This document shows, in pieces, positions 48,897 through 57,549 of a stretch of 64,000 nt of DNA. The notes beneath the pieces were generated by a model, which ran no database searches, had not been told where the DNA came from, and saw only the letters and a program-made list of their open reading frames with translations. The position numbers and the translations under genes were made by a program. The number at the start of each line of letters is the position of its first letter. Position 1 is the first letter of the stretch. Source of the DNA: Oscillospiraceae bacterium (GTDB lineage: Bacteria > Bacillota > Clostridia > Oscillospirales > Ruminococcaceae); assembly GCA_031280965.1 (NCBI GenBank), contig JAITFZ010000029.1, positions 1 to 64,000 on the forward strand. The letters are read 5' to 3'.

Positions 48897-49880
48897 ATGG
48901 TCGAAATACTTGCGCCGGCGGGAAGTTACGAAGCCTTGAAAACTGCCATAAACACAGGCGCGGACGCGGTTTATTTGGGGTTGTGCAATTTTTCCGCGAG
49001 AAGGAATGCGAAAAACTTCACCGAACAGGAATTATACGAGGCGGCAAAGTTATGCCGCCTTTCGGGTGTAAAGCTGTATTTAACGCTCAATACTCTTGTT
49101 TTTGATGATGAACTGCCCGAACTGTGCAAAACAGTGAAAATAGTCGAAGAAGCGGGCGTAGACGCTGTAATCGTGCAGGACTTAGGGGTTTTGAGCGTAG
49201 TAAAGGAAGCGGGCATTAAAGTTCACGCTTCCACGCAGATGACGATTAACTCGGTTTCGGGGGCGGAAGCGGCGCGTGAACTCGGCTTCTCGCGGGTTGT
49301 GCTGGCGAGGGAGCTTTCTTTCCCGGAAATAGCGGAGATTGCAAGTAAAGTTGAAATAGAAACCGAGGTTTTCATTCACGGGGCGCTTTGCGTTTCGGTA
49401 AGCGGGCAATGTCACATGAGTGCGTTTTTCGGCAGTGAAGCCATCAGAAGCGCCAACCGCGGTTTATGCGCGCAGCCGTGCCGTTTAAACTTCAAAACCC
49501 TAAAAAGCGAATACACGCTTTCACTTAAAGATTTATCAATTATTAAATGTATAAATGAACTTGAAAAAGCCGGAGTAACTTCAATCAAAATTGAGGGTCG
49601 CATGAAGCGCCCGGAATATGTTGCGGCGGCGGTTGAGGCGTGTATTAAATCGCGAAAAGACGCTCCGTACGACGAAAAGACATTAAAAGCAATTTTTTCA
49701 CGCGGCGGTTTTACAGATGGATATTTTACGGGGAAAATGTGTTCGATGAGAGGGTTCCGAAGCAGGGAAGATGTTTTGCTGACTCAAAACACACTTAAAA
49801 ACTCAAAAGCTTCAAGTCAAAAACCGGAAAAGTGCAGGAAAAATAATAAATCCAATAATAAAAAGAGGCAGGATATATGA
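48897..49880 (+). CDS. U32-family peptidase (short form)
   Basis: EILAPAGSYEALKTAINTGADAVYLGL...EVFIHGALCVSVSGQCHMS...NRGLCAQPCR...KIEGRMKRPEYVA. Confidence 0.9.
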   Translation: MVEILAPAGSYEALKTAINTGADAVYLGLCNFSARRNAKNFTEQELYEAAKLCRLSGVKLYLTLNTLVFDDELPELCKTVKIVEEAGVDAVIVQDLGVLSVVKEAGIKVHASTQMTINSVSGAEAARELGFSRVVLARELSFPEIAEIASKVEIETEVFIHGALCVSVSGQCHMSAFFGSEAIRSANRGLCAQPCRLNFKTLKSEYTLSLKDLSIIKCINELEKAGVTSIKIEGRMKRPEYVAAAVEACIKSRKDAPYDEKTLKAIFSRGGFTDGYFTGKMCSMRGFRSREDVLLTQNTLKNSKASSQKPEKCRKNNKSNNKKRQDI

Positions 49881-50296
49881 GAATTTTAGCAGTTGATTAC
49901 GGCGATGCGCGTACGGGGCTTGCGACTTGTGACATGACGGAAACTTTAGCTTCGCCGTATTCTGTTATTCGCGAGCGAAATACCAATGTGCTTATACAAA
50001 AAATCGCAAAAATTGTTTCCGAGGAAAAAATCGAGGAAATCGTAGTCGGGAACCCGATTAACACGAACAATACGCGAGGAATCCGAAGTGAAATGTGCGA
50101 GATTTTTGCGGAAATGTTAGATAAAGCAGTCGACGTTCCTGTTTCGATGTGGGATGAACGTTATTCGACTGAAATTGCACACACCCTTCTTAAATCAACA
50201 GACAAAAAAGGTAAAAAGCGTAAAGACGTGATTGACGCGGCGGCGGCGGCGGTGATTTTAGAAAACTACTTAGCTTACAGGAGGAATAAAAGATGA
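49877..50296 (+). CDS. ruvX: Putative pre-16S rRNA nuclease/Holliday junction resolvase YqgF
   Basis: RILAVDYGDARTGLATCD...EEIVVGNPINTNNTRG...WDERYSTEIAH...DVIDAAAAAVILENYL. Confidence 0.94.
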   Translation: MRILAVDYGDARTGLATCDMTETLASPYSVIRERNTNVLIQKIAKIVSEEKIEEIVVGNPINTNNTRGIRSEMCEIFAEMLDKAVDVPVSMWDERYSTEIAHTLLKSTDKKGKKRKDVIDAAAAAVILENYLAYRRNKR

Positions 50297-50838
50297 AATA
50301 CTTCAAGAAAATTCCCGGCGAACGGGTTTATCTCTCGCCATATAACCTTGAGGATGTGAGAATCCTCACCAAATGGCTTAATGACAGTGCGGTTACGGAC
50401 GGACTGGGCGATACTTTTATGCAGTTCAACCTCTTAAATGAGACGCAGTGGGTAGAGGATATGTTAAAAAAAACCGAGCCGGCTTTCGCAATAGTTTTAA
50501 ATGAAACAGACGAGTTAATAGGCAGTATCGCCTTAATGGATGTAAAACTCGCATGCGGCTCCGCGACAGTCGGGCTTTTCATCGGTGAAGCCGAAAACCG
50601 CAGCAAGGGCTTAGGAACGGAAGCTATGAAACTCATTATCGGCTATGCTTTCAACGTTTTAAATCTTTACAATGTAAATCTCGCTGTCTATGATTTCAAC
50701 GAGGGAGCTTATAAGTCCTACCTGAAAGTCGGCTTCAGGGAAATAGGGCGGCGCAGAAAAGCGTATTACTTAAATAATAAACGTCACGATATTATTTATA
50801 TGGATATAACAAGGGAAGATTGGTATGGAAGGGCGTAA
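50293..50838 (+). CDS. GNAT-family N-acetyltransferase
   Basis: GERVYLSPYNLEDV...SATVGLFIGEAENRSKGLGTEAMKLIIGYAFNVLNLYNVNLAVYDFNEGAYKSYLKVGF. Confidence 0.9.
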   Translation: MKYFKKIPGERVYLSPYNLEDVRILTKWLNDSAVTDGLGDTFMQFNLLNETQWVEDMLKKTEPAFAIVLNETDELIGSIALMDVKLACGSATVGLFIGEAENRSKGLGTEAMKLIIGYAFNVLNLYNVNLAVYDFNEGAYKSYLKVGFREIGRRRKAYYLNNKRHDIIYMDITREDWYGRA

Positions 50839-50952
50839 AAATGTTTATGTTGTTGAATAGTAAAACGGCGTGAACCCAACACCGCCACACATGAAACCGC
50901 CCCGTGCCTATAAAAGCATAAGGCGGTTTTGAAATGGATAGTCTTTATATTC

Positions 50953-51339
50953 TTATTCGGTAATTTCAATCCTGTTTCCGTCAGGGTCAGCGACACAACT
51001 TTCAAAATAACCATCGCCCGTTGCTCGTGGTGGGCTTAATAGTTTATAACCATCATTAACTATTCGTTCAGTAAGTGTAAGCACCGCTTCCTTGCTTCCT
51101 ACTGAAAATGCAATATGACTTATGCCGTTTACCTTATCAAGCACCTCACGCTCGGTAAGTTCGATATGGGACATTATTTCAATTCTCGCCCCCGATGAGA
51201 ACGTCAGAAAGTAACTTGAAAACCCTTTTTTATTTTCGTATTTACTGTTACTTTCAGCGTTAAAGTATTTTTGGAAAAATGCCCTTGAACGCTCTAAATT
51301 CGTTGTATAAATTGCGATATGTTCTATTGATACTTTCAT
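50953..51339 (-). CDS. VOC-family (glyoxalase-like) protein
   Basis: IEHIAIYTTNLERSRAFFQKYF...ISHIAFSVGSKEAV...DGYFESCVADPDGNRIEI. Confidence 0.9.
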   Translation of the reverse strand: MKVSIEHIAIYTTNLERSRAFFQKYFNAESNSKYENKKGFSSYFLTFSSGARIEIMSHIELTEREVLDKVNGISHIAFSVGSKEAVLTLTERIVNDGYKLLSPPRATGDGYFESCVADPDGNRIEITE

Positions 51340-51503
51340 GCTATTTCTCCTTTAAGTTTTCTTTTTGGTCACGTTCAACTCGGGTTGAATCGCCGATAAT
51401 TCAACCCGAGTTCAACAATATTTATAACCAACCCAATCACGGTATCATGCATGAATTCGGACTTTGAAAAGCATATTGTTTTTCTGCTTGCACCTACTTG
51501 CCT

Positions 51504-51950
51504 TTACACCAAATCCTTTTTCTCCGGCATTGTCTTAATCGCCGCTGCGGTTTTCTTTGCGGGCGTTATTTTTTTCACTACAGAAGTTACGCTTTTGGCT
51601 TTTTTGGCGGCTTCCTTTTTTTCGGCGGCGGATTGAGCTAATTTATTCAGCTCAAGTGCCAATTCATAGTCGCCGTCAATTTTAATCGCGCCTGACTCAA
51701 CAGCTTCTTCCAGCGTGAACTTAGAGCCCGCAAGCCTGATAAAATCTTCACCCGAAGCAGTAAGCAAAGCACTCCTGTCAACATAATCATATGGGGCAAC
51801 TTCAAGAATACCGCCTCTGAAAGCGACATAAAAGCTACCGCCTCCCTCGCCGTCTATGTTGAATTGAAACGCGAAGTCACTGCTAAGGATTTTCTTATCA
51901 GCTTTAGAGTAAATTTTTTTTACTTCCGCGAATATCTTTTCATACGTCAT
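51504..51950 (-). CDS. SCP2 sterol-binding domain-like protein
   Basis: FQFNIDGEGGGSFYVAFRGGILEVAPYDYVDRSALLTASGEDFIRLAGSKFTLEEAVESGAIKIDGDYELALEL; Ala/Lys tail. Confidence 0.78.
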   Translation of the reverse strand: MTYEKIFAEVKKIYSKADKKILSSDFAFQFNIDGEGGGSFYVAFRGGILEVAPYDYVDRSALLTASGEDFIRLAGSKFTLEEAVESGAIKIDGDYELALELNKLAQSAAEKKEAAKKAKSVTSVVKKITPAKKTAAAIKTMPEKKDLV

Positions 51951-52082
51951 AACGATACTTCCTTTCATTTTATGCTCGTCACCCTTAGATAAAATTATTA
52001 TACCACAATCTTTTGTAATATGCAATAGATAAAACATACAAAATTTAGATAAATAATATTTTTTCAAAGTGTGTAAGATTTG

Positions 52083-52111
52083 TTGACAAAAGGCGGGTAA
52101 GCATGTATAAT
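52083..52111 (+). promoter_or_regulatory. Perfect sigma-A promoter upstream of mgtE leader
   Basis: TTGACA-17-TATAAT. Confidence 0.75.
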
Positions 52112-52163
52112 GTAATAAGGAAAATGCTAATCTTTCAAATAAGCGCAGAAAGGAGACGATTTT

Positions 52164-52259
52164 ATGCGTACTAAAAACTTTGACGACCCTTTGCCATCCC
52201 GAAGTCGCAGCTTAGGAAGTATTAAAATAAAAAGCAGTATAAAATCGTTGTCGTTATAA
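52164..52259 (+). CDS. 31-aa small ORF in the mgtE leader
   Basis: SD aaaggag; MRTKNFDDPLPSRSRSLGSIKIKSSIKSLSL*. Confidence 0.5.
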   Translation: MRTKNFDDPLPSRSRSLGSIKIKSSIKSLSL

Positions 52260-52272
52260 AGTCAAAAATACG

Positions 52273-52297
52273 GTCGCGCTTTTATGCGCGGCTTTTT
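52273..52297 (+). terminator. Intrinsic terminator/attenuator between small ORF and mgtE
   Basis: GTCGCGC tttta t GCGCGGC TTTTT. Confidence 0.7.
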
Positions 52298-52370
52298 GTT
52301 TTCATACTCCGGAAAAAATCTAAGAGGCGGGGAAAAGCACAGCGTGCCGCCCGCCCGAAAGGAAATTCGT

Positions 52371-53732
52371 ATGAAAACATTTGAAACCTACGAAAAAATG
52401 CTTGATAATAAGCAGTACCACGCACTTCGCGGCGAGCTTATTGACGAGAATCCTGCCGATATAGCAGGACTGATTGAAAACATACCGGTAGATAAGGCGG
52501 TATTGATTTTCCGTATGCTCCCAAAGGATATGGAAGCCGAGGTCTTTGCGGATTTGTTTCCCGACGTGCAGAAAGAACTTATCGGAAAACTCAGCGAAAC
52601 CGAAATCCAATTAATCATGGAAGAACTTTTTCTTGACGATGCGGTTGACTTTATTGAGGAAATGCCCGCAACTGTAGCTAAGAAAATCCTTGCCAATGCC
52701 AAGCCCGAAACGCGCGAAGAAATTAACCGCCTGTTAAAATATCCCGAGGACAGTGCGGGAAGCATCATGACGGTCGAATATGTTGACCTGAAGAGCGAGA
52801 TGACGGTGCGCGAAGCATTCGAGCGTATACGTAAAACAGGTACAGATAAGGAAACGATTTATACCTGCTACGTCACCGATTCAGAACGCAAGCTGAAAGG
52901 TATCGTCAGCGCGAAAACTCTCATGCTCGCCGAACGTGACGAAATTATCGGCGAAATCATGGAGGAGGCAAACCTAATTATCGCGGAAACCCTTGAAGAC
53001 AGGGAAGAAATCGCCCACAGATTCAACAAGTACGACCTTTTAAGTATACCGGTAGTGGACTCGGAGAAGCGGTTAGTCGGCATTATCACGGTTGACGACA
53101 TTGCGGACGTAATTCAGGAAGAAGCGACCGAGGACTTTCAAAAGATGGCGGCTATTCTCCCGTCCGACAAGCCGTACCTGAAAACCACCCCGATTATTCT
53201 CGCGAGGAACCGTATTGTCTGGTTGCTTGTGCTGATGATTGCGGCGATGATAACAGGCAGCATCTTAGATTATTATGAAACGGCTATAGCGGTAGTGCCG
53301 TTGCTGGTTACATTTATACCTATGCTGATGGACACGGGCGGAAATTCCGGCAGTCAGAGTGCTACGATGGTAATACGCGGTATGGCGCTGGCAGAAATAA
53401 CTCCCCGCGACTTTTTCAAGGTTGTCTGGAAAGAAATGCGTACCGGATTTTTGGTAGGGTGCGGGTTGTCTGCGGTTAACTTTATACGTGTTTGGTTCTT
53501 TTACCGGAATCGCGTGGAATTTGGCGGCGAGATTTTAATGATATCGGCGGTAGTCAGCTTTACCTTATTGTTTACAGTTATGGCGGCTAATCTGATTGGC
53601 GGAATCCTCCCGATTATCGCAAAAAAGTGCAAAATTGACCCCGCTGTAATGGCGGCTCCGCTAATCACCACAATAGTTGACGCCGGTTCGCTTTTGGTTT
53701 TTTTCGCTCTCTCGACAGCGTTATTAATGTAA
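52371..53732 (+). CDS. mgtE: Magnesium transporter MgtE
   Basis: ENPADIAGLIENIP...LKYPEDSAGSIMTVEYVDL, CBS domains, TM domain PMLMDTGGNSGSQSATMVIRGMAL. Confidence 0.95.
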   Translation: MKTFETYEKMLDNKQYHALRGELIDENPADIAGLIENIPVDKAVLIFRMLPKDMEAEVFADLFPDVQKELIGKLSETEIQLIMEELFLDDAVDFIEEMPATVAKKILANAKPETREEINRLLKYPEDSAGSIMTVEYVDLKSEMTVREAFERIRKTGTDKETIYTCYVTDSERKLKGIVSAKTLMLAERDEIIGEIMEEANLIIAETLEDREEIAHRFNKYDLLSIPVVDSEKRLVGIITVDDIADVIQEEATEDFQKMAAILPSDKPYLKTTPIILARNRIVWLLVLMIAAMITGSILDYYETAIAVVPLLVTFIPMLMDTGGNSGSQSATMVIRGMALAEITPRDFFKVVWKEMRTGFLVGCGLSAVNFIRVWFFYRNRVEFGGEILMISAVVSFTLLFTVMAANLIGGILPIIAKKCKIDPAVMAAPLITTIVDAGSLLVFFALSTALLM

Positions 53733-53789
53733 CACATTCACCGTTCTGCGAATAATATAGTATATTATTGATAAGCTGAGGTGTGAAAA

Positions 53790-53963
53790 ATGAGAAGACG
53801 GCGTTACTCGTACAGGCGTGAAAGCCGCAGAAGCCGTATGCCCATGATTTGTCTTGCGGGGGCATGCGCGTTCGTTTGTATTTGTCTGCTGTCCGCGAAG
53901 TTTTTGTTTTTCATTCTCGCAGTTACATTAATAGCGCTCGGTTTCTGGTTGCTCTTTTGTTAA
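53790..53963 (+). CDS. 57-aa basic single-TM protein of unknown function
   Basis: MRRRRYSYRRESRRSRMPMICLAGACAFVCICLLSAKFLFFILAVTLIALGFWLLFC*; upstream gaggtg. Confidence 0.55.
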   Translation: MRRRRYSYRRESRRSRMPMICLAGACAFVCICLLSAKFLFFILAVTLIALGFWLLFC

Positions 53964-53998
53964 ACCCGGGCGCAAATAATTAAGGTGAGGTGTACACA

Positions 53999-54085
53999 AT
54001 GAAAATAGTCGTAGTAAAAAGTCCTAAGCTCCTTGCTGGATTTTTAAGGTTTTTTTTCAAAATTAAGAAAGAACAAATTACATAA
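53999..54085 (+). CDS. spoVM: Stage V sporulation protein M
   Basis: 28 aa MKIVVVKSPKLLAGFLRFFFKIKKEQIT matches the SpoVM pattern MKxxxxKxPKxLxGxxR; SD gaggtg; next to rsgA. Confidence 0.85.
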   Translation: MKIVVVKSPKLLAGFLRFFFKIKKEQIT

Positions 54086-54129
54086 TGATAATTGCCAATG
54101 AAAAACGAGCGAACGCTGTTCGCCCGTTT

Positions 54130-55017
54130 TTATTTATAATTTTGCTCTTCCTTCCGTGCATCACTGTAAATACGCAAATAACTGCAAAATCTGCTTTCCG
54201 TAATTTCGCCGCGTTCCTTCGCCTTTATCACCGCACAGCCTTCTTCTCCGGTGTGGCGGCAACCCGCGAACTTACAGTCGGCAAGAAAAGGTATAAACTC
54301 TCTGAAATACAGCCCGATATCGGAAGACGGCAGTTTCCCGTACTTCGCTGCTTCAACCGTGGAAAAGCCCGGCGTGTCCGCGATGTAACCGTTTTCTCCC
54401 AAACCGTAAAGCTCAACCTGCCTTGTCGTGTGCTTTCCGCGTCCGAGTTTCCTGCTGATTTCCGCGGTTTCAAGCGCGAGTTCGGGGAAAAGGCTGTTTA
54501 GTGTGCTGGACTTACCGACGCCGGTGTTTCCTATAAGCGCATAGGTTTTCCCGCTCAGGAAAGTCCGCAGTTCCTCAATTCCCGAGTTATCATTATTACT
54601 AATTGAAAATACGGTAAAGCCGGCTTTTACATATATTTCCCGAAGTTCATCCTCGTCTTTTCTGTCGATTTTGGTGAAAATAGGAACAGGTTCAATCTCT
54701 TTGCTTTCAAAAATAGCAATCAGTTTATCGAGAATAAGTCGGTTCGGCGTCGGTTCAACGGTAGAAATAACGATAATTACCGCATCGAGGTTCGCAAGCG
54801 GAGGGCGCACAATATAGTTTTTACGGTTAAGCACGTCTGTAATAACAGGCGTACTTTCGCTTATGTCAACAATGACATTATCACCGGCGACCGGCGTGAT
54901 GTTTTTCAGTCTGAACAATCCCCGCGCCGTGCATAACAAAACTCCGTCAGAGGTTTCTACGTGAAAGAAACCCCCGACGGATTTTAATATTTTACCATTT
55001 AAACTATTCATTCTCAC
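54130..55017 (-). CDS. rsgA: Ribosome small subunit-dependent GTPase RsgA
   Basis: ALIGNTGVGKSSTLNSLFPE...GRGKHTTRQVELY...DTPGFST; CKFAGCRHTGEEGCAV. Confidence 0.95.
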   Translation of the reverse strand: MRMNSLNGKILKSVGGFFHVETSDGVLLCTARGLFRLKNITPVAGDNVIVDISESTPVITDVLNRKNYIVRPPLANLDAVIIVISTVEPTPNRLILDKLIAIFESKEIEPVPIFTKIDRKDEDELREIYVKAGFTVFSISNNDNSGIEELRTFLSGKTYALIGNTGVGKSSTLNSLFPELALETAEISRKLGRGKHTTRQVELYGLGENGYIADTPGFSTVEAAKYGKLPSSDIGLYFREFIPFLADCKFAGCRHTGEEGCAVIKAKERGEITESRFCSYLRIYSDARKEEQNYK

Positions 55018-55342
55018 CGTTTTCTTCGGGGCCGCCTAAACTGACCCATACATCAATTCGCAGACCTTCTTTTACATTTCTGCCGGGTAATATGCTTTGC
55101 CGAATTATCTGCCCTTTTTCAAATTCCGCAGAATGTTCCCATATCGGCTGAAAGTCAAGCTTGGGATATTGTAAGACTGCTTCATTAAAATCATCGCCGA
55201 TTATATCGGGCATAGTGATGATATTATAGGATGATTCACGGGGAAAAAATGAAACCCAAAGTATTGCTGTAATAACTAACAGCAATACTATTAAAATGAG
55301 CAAATACTTTATAATTTTTGAGCCTTTGAGCTTATTCATCAT
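55004..55342 (-). CDS. Single-TM protein with one PASTA-like domain
   Basis: MMNKLKGSKIIKYLLILIVLLLVITAILWVSFF...MPDIIGDDFNEAVLQYPKLDFQPIWEHSAEFEKGQIIRQSILPGRNVKEGLRIDVWVSLG. Confidence 0.75.
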   Translation of the reverse strand: MMNKLKGSKIIKYLLILIVLLLVITAILWVSFFPRESSYNIITMPDIIGDDFNEAVLQYPKLDFQPIWEHSAEFEKGQIIRQSILPGRNVKEGLRIDVWVSLGGPEENGENE

Positions 55343-57524
55343 CGCCGCCAATCGGGTCGGGGTCGGGTTCAGGCGGGTCGGGTTCAGGGTCAGGCGGGTC
55401 GGGAATAGGAGGGTCAGGCGGGTCGGGTGCAAGCGGCGCGGTGATTTCAATGAATATATCACGGTTAACATCCGCTCTGTGCGTAATCGATTCGCCCGTA
55501 AAATCAATATCATACGTGACGAACAAGCCTCTTCTTGTTGTTTCAACAGAAGTTATATATATATCGTACCTATGCACTCCCGTGCCTTCAACTTCCCATC
55601 GGATTTCCTTGTTAATTTCGATGTTCTGTCGGCGGTCAAACTGAAATACACCATCAGTATAATGCTCGAATATAAAGTCTCCCGTGCGGTTTGAAGTTAT
55701 ATTATGCAGAATAAGGAATGTCTTTTCGGGTTCGGGTCCTGCGCTGATTATAACGTTAATCGAACTGAATTTTTCAACCTGTACCATAGGAAGCGGGTCT
55801 TGTTCGATTACCCTGTCAACAGCTACAGTATCGCTGTATTCCTCTATAAACAGGAGAACAACATCATGCATTCTTGCGCGCTCCTCGGCTTGCAGGCGGG
55901 TAAGACCCTTGAGGTCGGGCGCCTGCGTAATTTCGTTTCCGCCGCCCAAGCTGATAATTATGGTTATGCGTTCATCAAGCGAAACCATTGAGCCTGCGCT
56001 CGGGTCGGTACGTATAACATAACCCGCGGGAACTGTTGCGTTTTCTTCGTTTCTGAAAAGGAAATTTGCGTCGGAGAACCCCTGTCGCTGCAATCTGCTC
56101 TTGACTTCTTCAATATGAAGCACTCCGCCCTCGTAATTATTAAGTTCAACTCTCTGCGCTCCCATACTGACCCAAATGTCAATCCTGTGACCTGTTCTTA
56201 CGGGTCGGCCTGCTAAAATACCCTGCCGCATAACAATACCTTTTTCATATTCGTTTGAGTATTCCTGTATAGCGTTTAAGGTTAAATTGGGATGTAGCGC
56301 AATGACAGCATCATAATCAAAACCGACAAGCGACGGCATTGTTACTTCTTCACCGCCACCCTCTTCAAATTCTTTGAACGTATTGTTAACGATTGTGAAT
56401 ATAAGCCACGCCGCCATAATTACAATCACCGACGCGGTAGCGAAAAGAATAGCCAATAACGGTGAACGACGCTCGACCACTTCATCGTAGTAGTCGTCGT
56501 AGTCATCTTCATCATCGTATTCGTCCCGCCCTGTCATAAGCGGGATTTTCGCCGGAATCGAGTCTGTTTTGCTGTTTTTCTTTCCGGGTGAAACGGGTCC
56601 CGTGTTCGCAGAAGCGGCTGACGGTGTTTTATCGAAGTACTTGGTCTTCTGGTCATCGGTTGAAAAATATTTATACTCGAAAACTATGCTCGGATTCTTT
56701 TTGAATTCATCTATGTCATTTATTAACTCACCGGCTGTCTGATAGCGTTTTTCCGGCTCTTTCTGCATTGCCTTGAGGGTGATTTCTTCAAGTCCGTCGG
56801 GAATCGAACTGTTGATTTCCGTAGGTCTTTTTGGTTGCGCCTGCATGTGCATGAGCGCAATCGAAACAGGATTATCGCCATCGAACGGCTTTCTGCCCGT
56901 CAGCATCTCAAACAGCATTACGCCCACCGAATAAATATCGCTTTTTTCGTCTGTTGAATCACCGCGCGCCTGTTCCGGGCTGATATAATGCACCGAACCT
57001 ATGGCTTTTTCGGAAATAGTTTTGTCGGTTTCGCGGTTGAAGCGCGCAATTCCGAAATCCATCACCTTAATTGTACCGTCGGAAAGGAGCATAACATTCT
57101 GCGATTTTATGTCGCGGTGGACAATTCCGCGGTCGTGAGCATGCTGGAGTGCGCGCAGAATCTGCGTTACAAAGTGCAGGGCATCGCGCCACTTCAAGAC
57201 GCCCTGACGCTCAATATACTCGGTCAGGGTTATACCGTCGATGTATTCCATTACTATGAACTGTACTTTATCACTGAATCCGACATCATAGATTTTAACA
57301 ATATTCGGGTGGGAGAGCAGGGCAATGGCCTTGCTCTCGTTTCTGAAGCGGCGCAGAAAGTCCTCGCTTTCAGCAAGCTCGTTCTTTAGGATTTTGGCGG
57401 CGACAATCTTGTCCTCGACCGCATCGCGGGCCTTGTATATGTCCGCCATTCCCCCGACGCCAATCAGCTCAAGCAGTTCATATCTGCCGTCGAGTCTTTT
57501 TCCGATGTTGTTGTCCATAAACAT
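55332..57524 (-). CDS. prkC: PASTA-domain Ser/Thr protein kinase
   Basis: GVGGMADIYKA...HRDIKSQNVMLLSDGTIKVMDFGIAR...YSVGVMLFEMLTGRKPF; TM; PASTA repeats; Pro/Asp-rich tail. Confidence 0.95.
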   Translation of the reverse strand: MFMDNNIGKRLDGRYELLELIGVGGMADIYKARDAVEDKIVAAKILKNELAESEDFLRRFRNESKAIALLSHPNIVKIYDVGFSDKVQFIVMEYIDGITLTEYIERQGVLKWRDALHFVTQILRALQHAHDRGIVHRDIKSQNVMLLSDGTIKVMDFGIARFNRETDKTISEKAIGSVHYISPEQARGDSTDEKSDIYSVGVMLFEMLTGRKPFDGDNPVSIALMHMQAQPKRPTEINSSIPDGLEEITLKAMQKEPEKRYQTAGELINDIDEFKKNPSIVFEYKYFSTDDQKTKYFDKTPSAASANTGPVSPGKKNSKTDSIPAKIPLMTGRDEYDDEDDYDDYYDEVVERRSPLLAILFATASVIVIMAAWLIFTIVNNTFKEFEEGGGEEVTMPSLVGFDYDAVIALHPNLTLNAIQEYSNEYEKGIVMRQGILAGRPVRTGHRIDIWVSMGAQRVELNNYEGGVLHIEEVKSRLQRQGFSDANFLFRNEENATVPAGYVIRTDPSAGSMVSLDERITIIISLGGGNEITQAPDLKGLTRLQAEERARMHDVVLLFIEEYSDTVAVDRVIEQDPLPMVQVEKFSSINVIISAGPEPEKTFLILHNITSNRTGDFIFEHYTDGVFQFDRRQNIEINKEIRWEVEGTGVHRYDIYITSVETTRRGLFVTYDIDFTGESITHRADVNRDIFIEITAPLAPDPPDPPIPDPPDPEPDPPEPDPDPIGGDDE

Positions 57525-57549
57525 TCATCCTTCTTGATAATAGTTGCGT

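Noticed and set aside
50839-50945. Small RNA gene between the GNAT and VOC genes
   Set aside because: AAACCGCC...GGCGGTTT hairpin is adequately explained as a terminator between convergent genes.
52112-52370. M-box (Mg2+) riboswitch upstream of mgtE
   Set aside because: I could not identify conserved M-box segments by eye; a covariance-model search would be decisive.
55296-55694. Arg/Val-rich plus-strand ORF (RVGVGFRRVGFRVRRVG)
   Set aside because: Antisense shadow of the Pro/Asp minisatellite of prkC.
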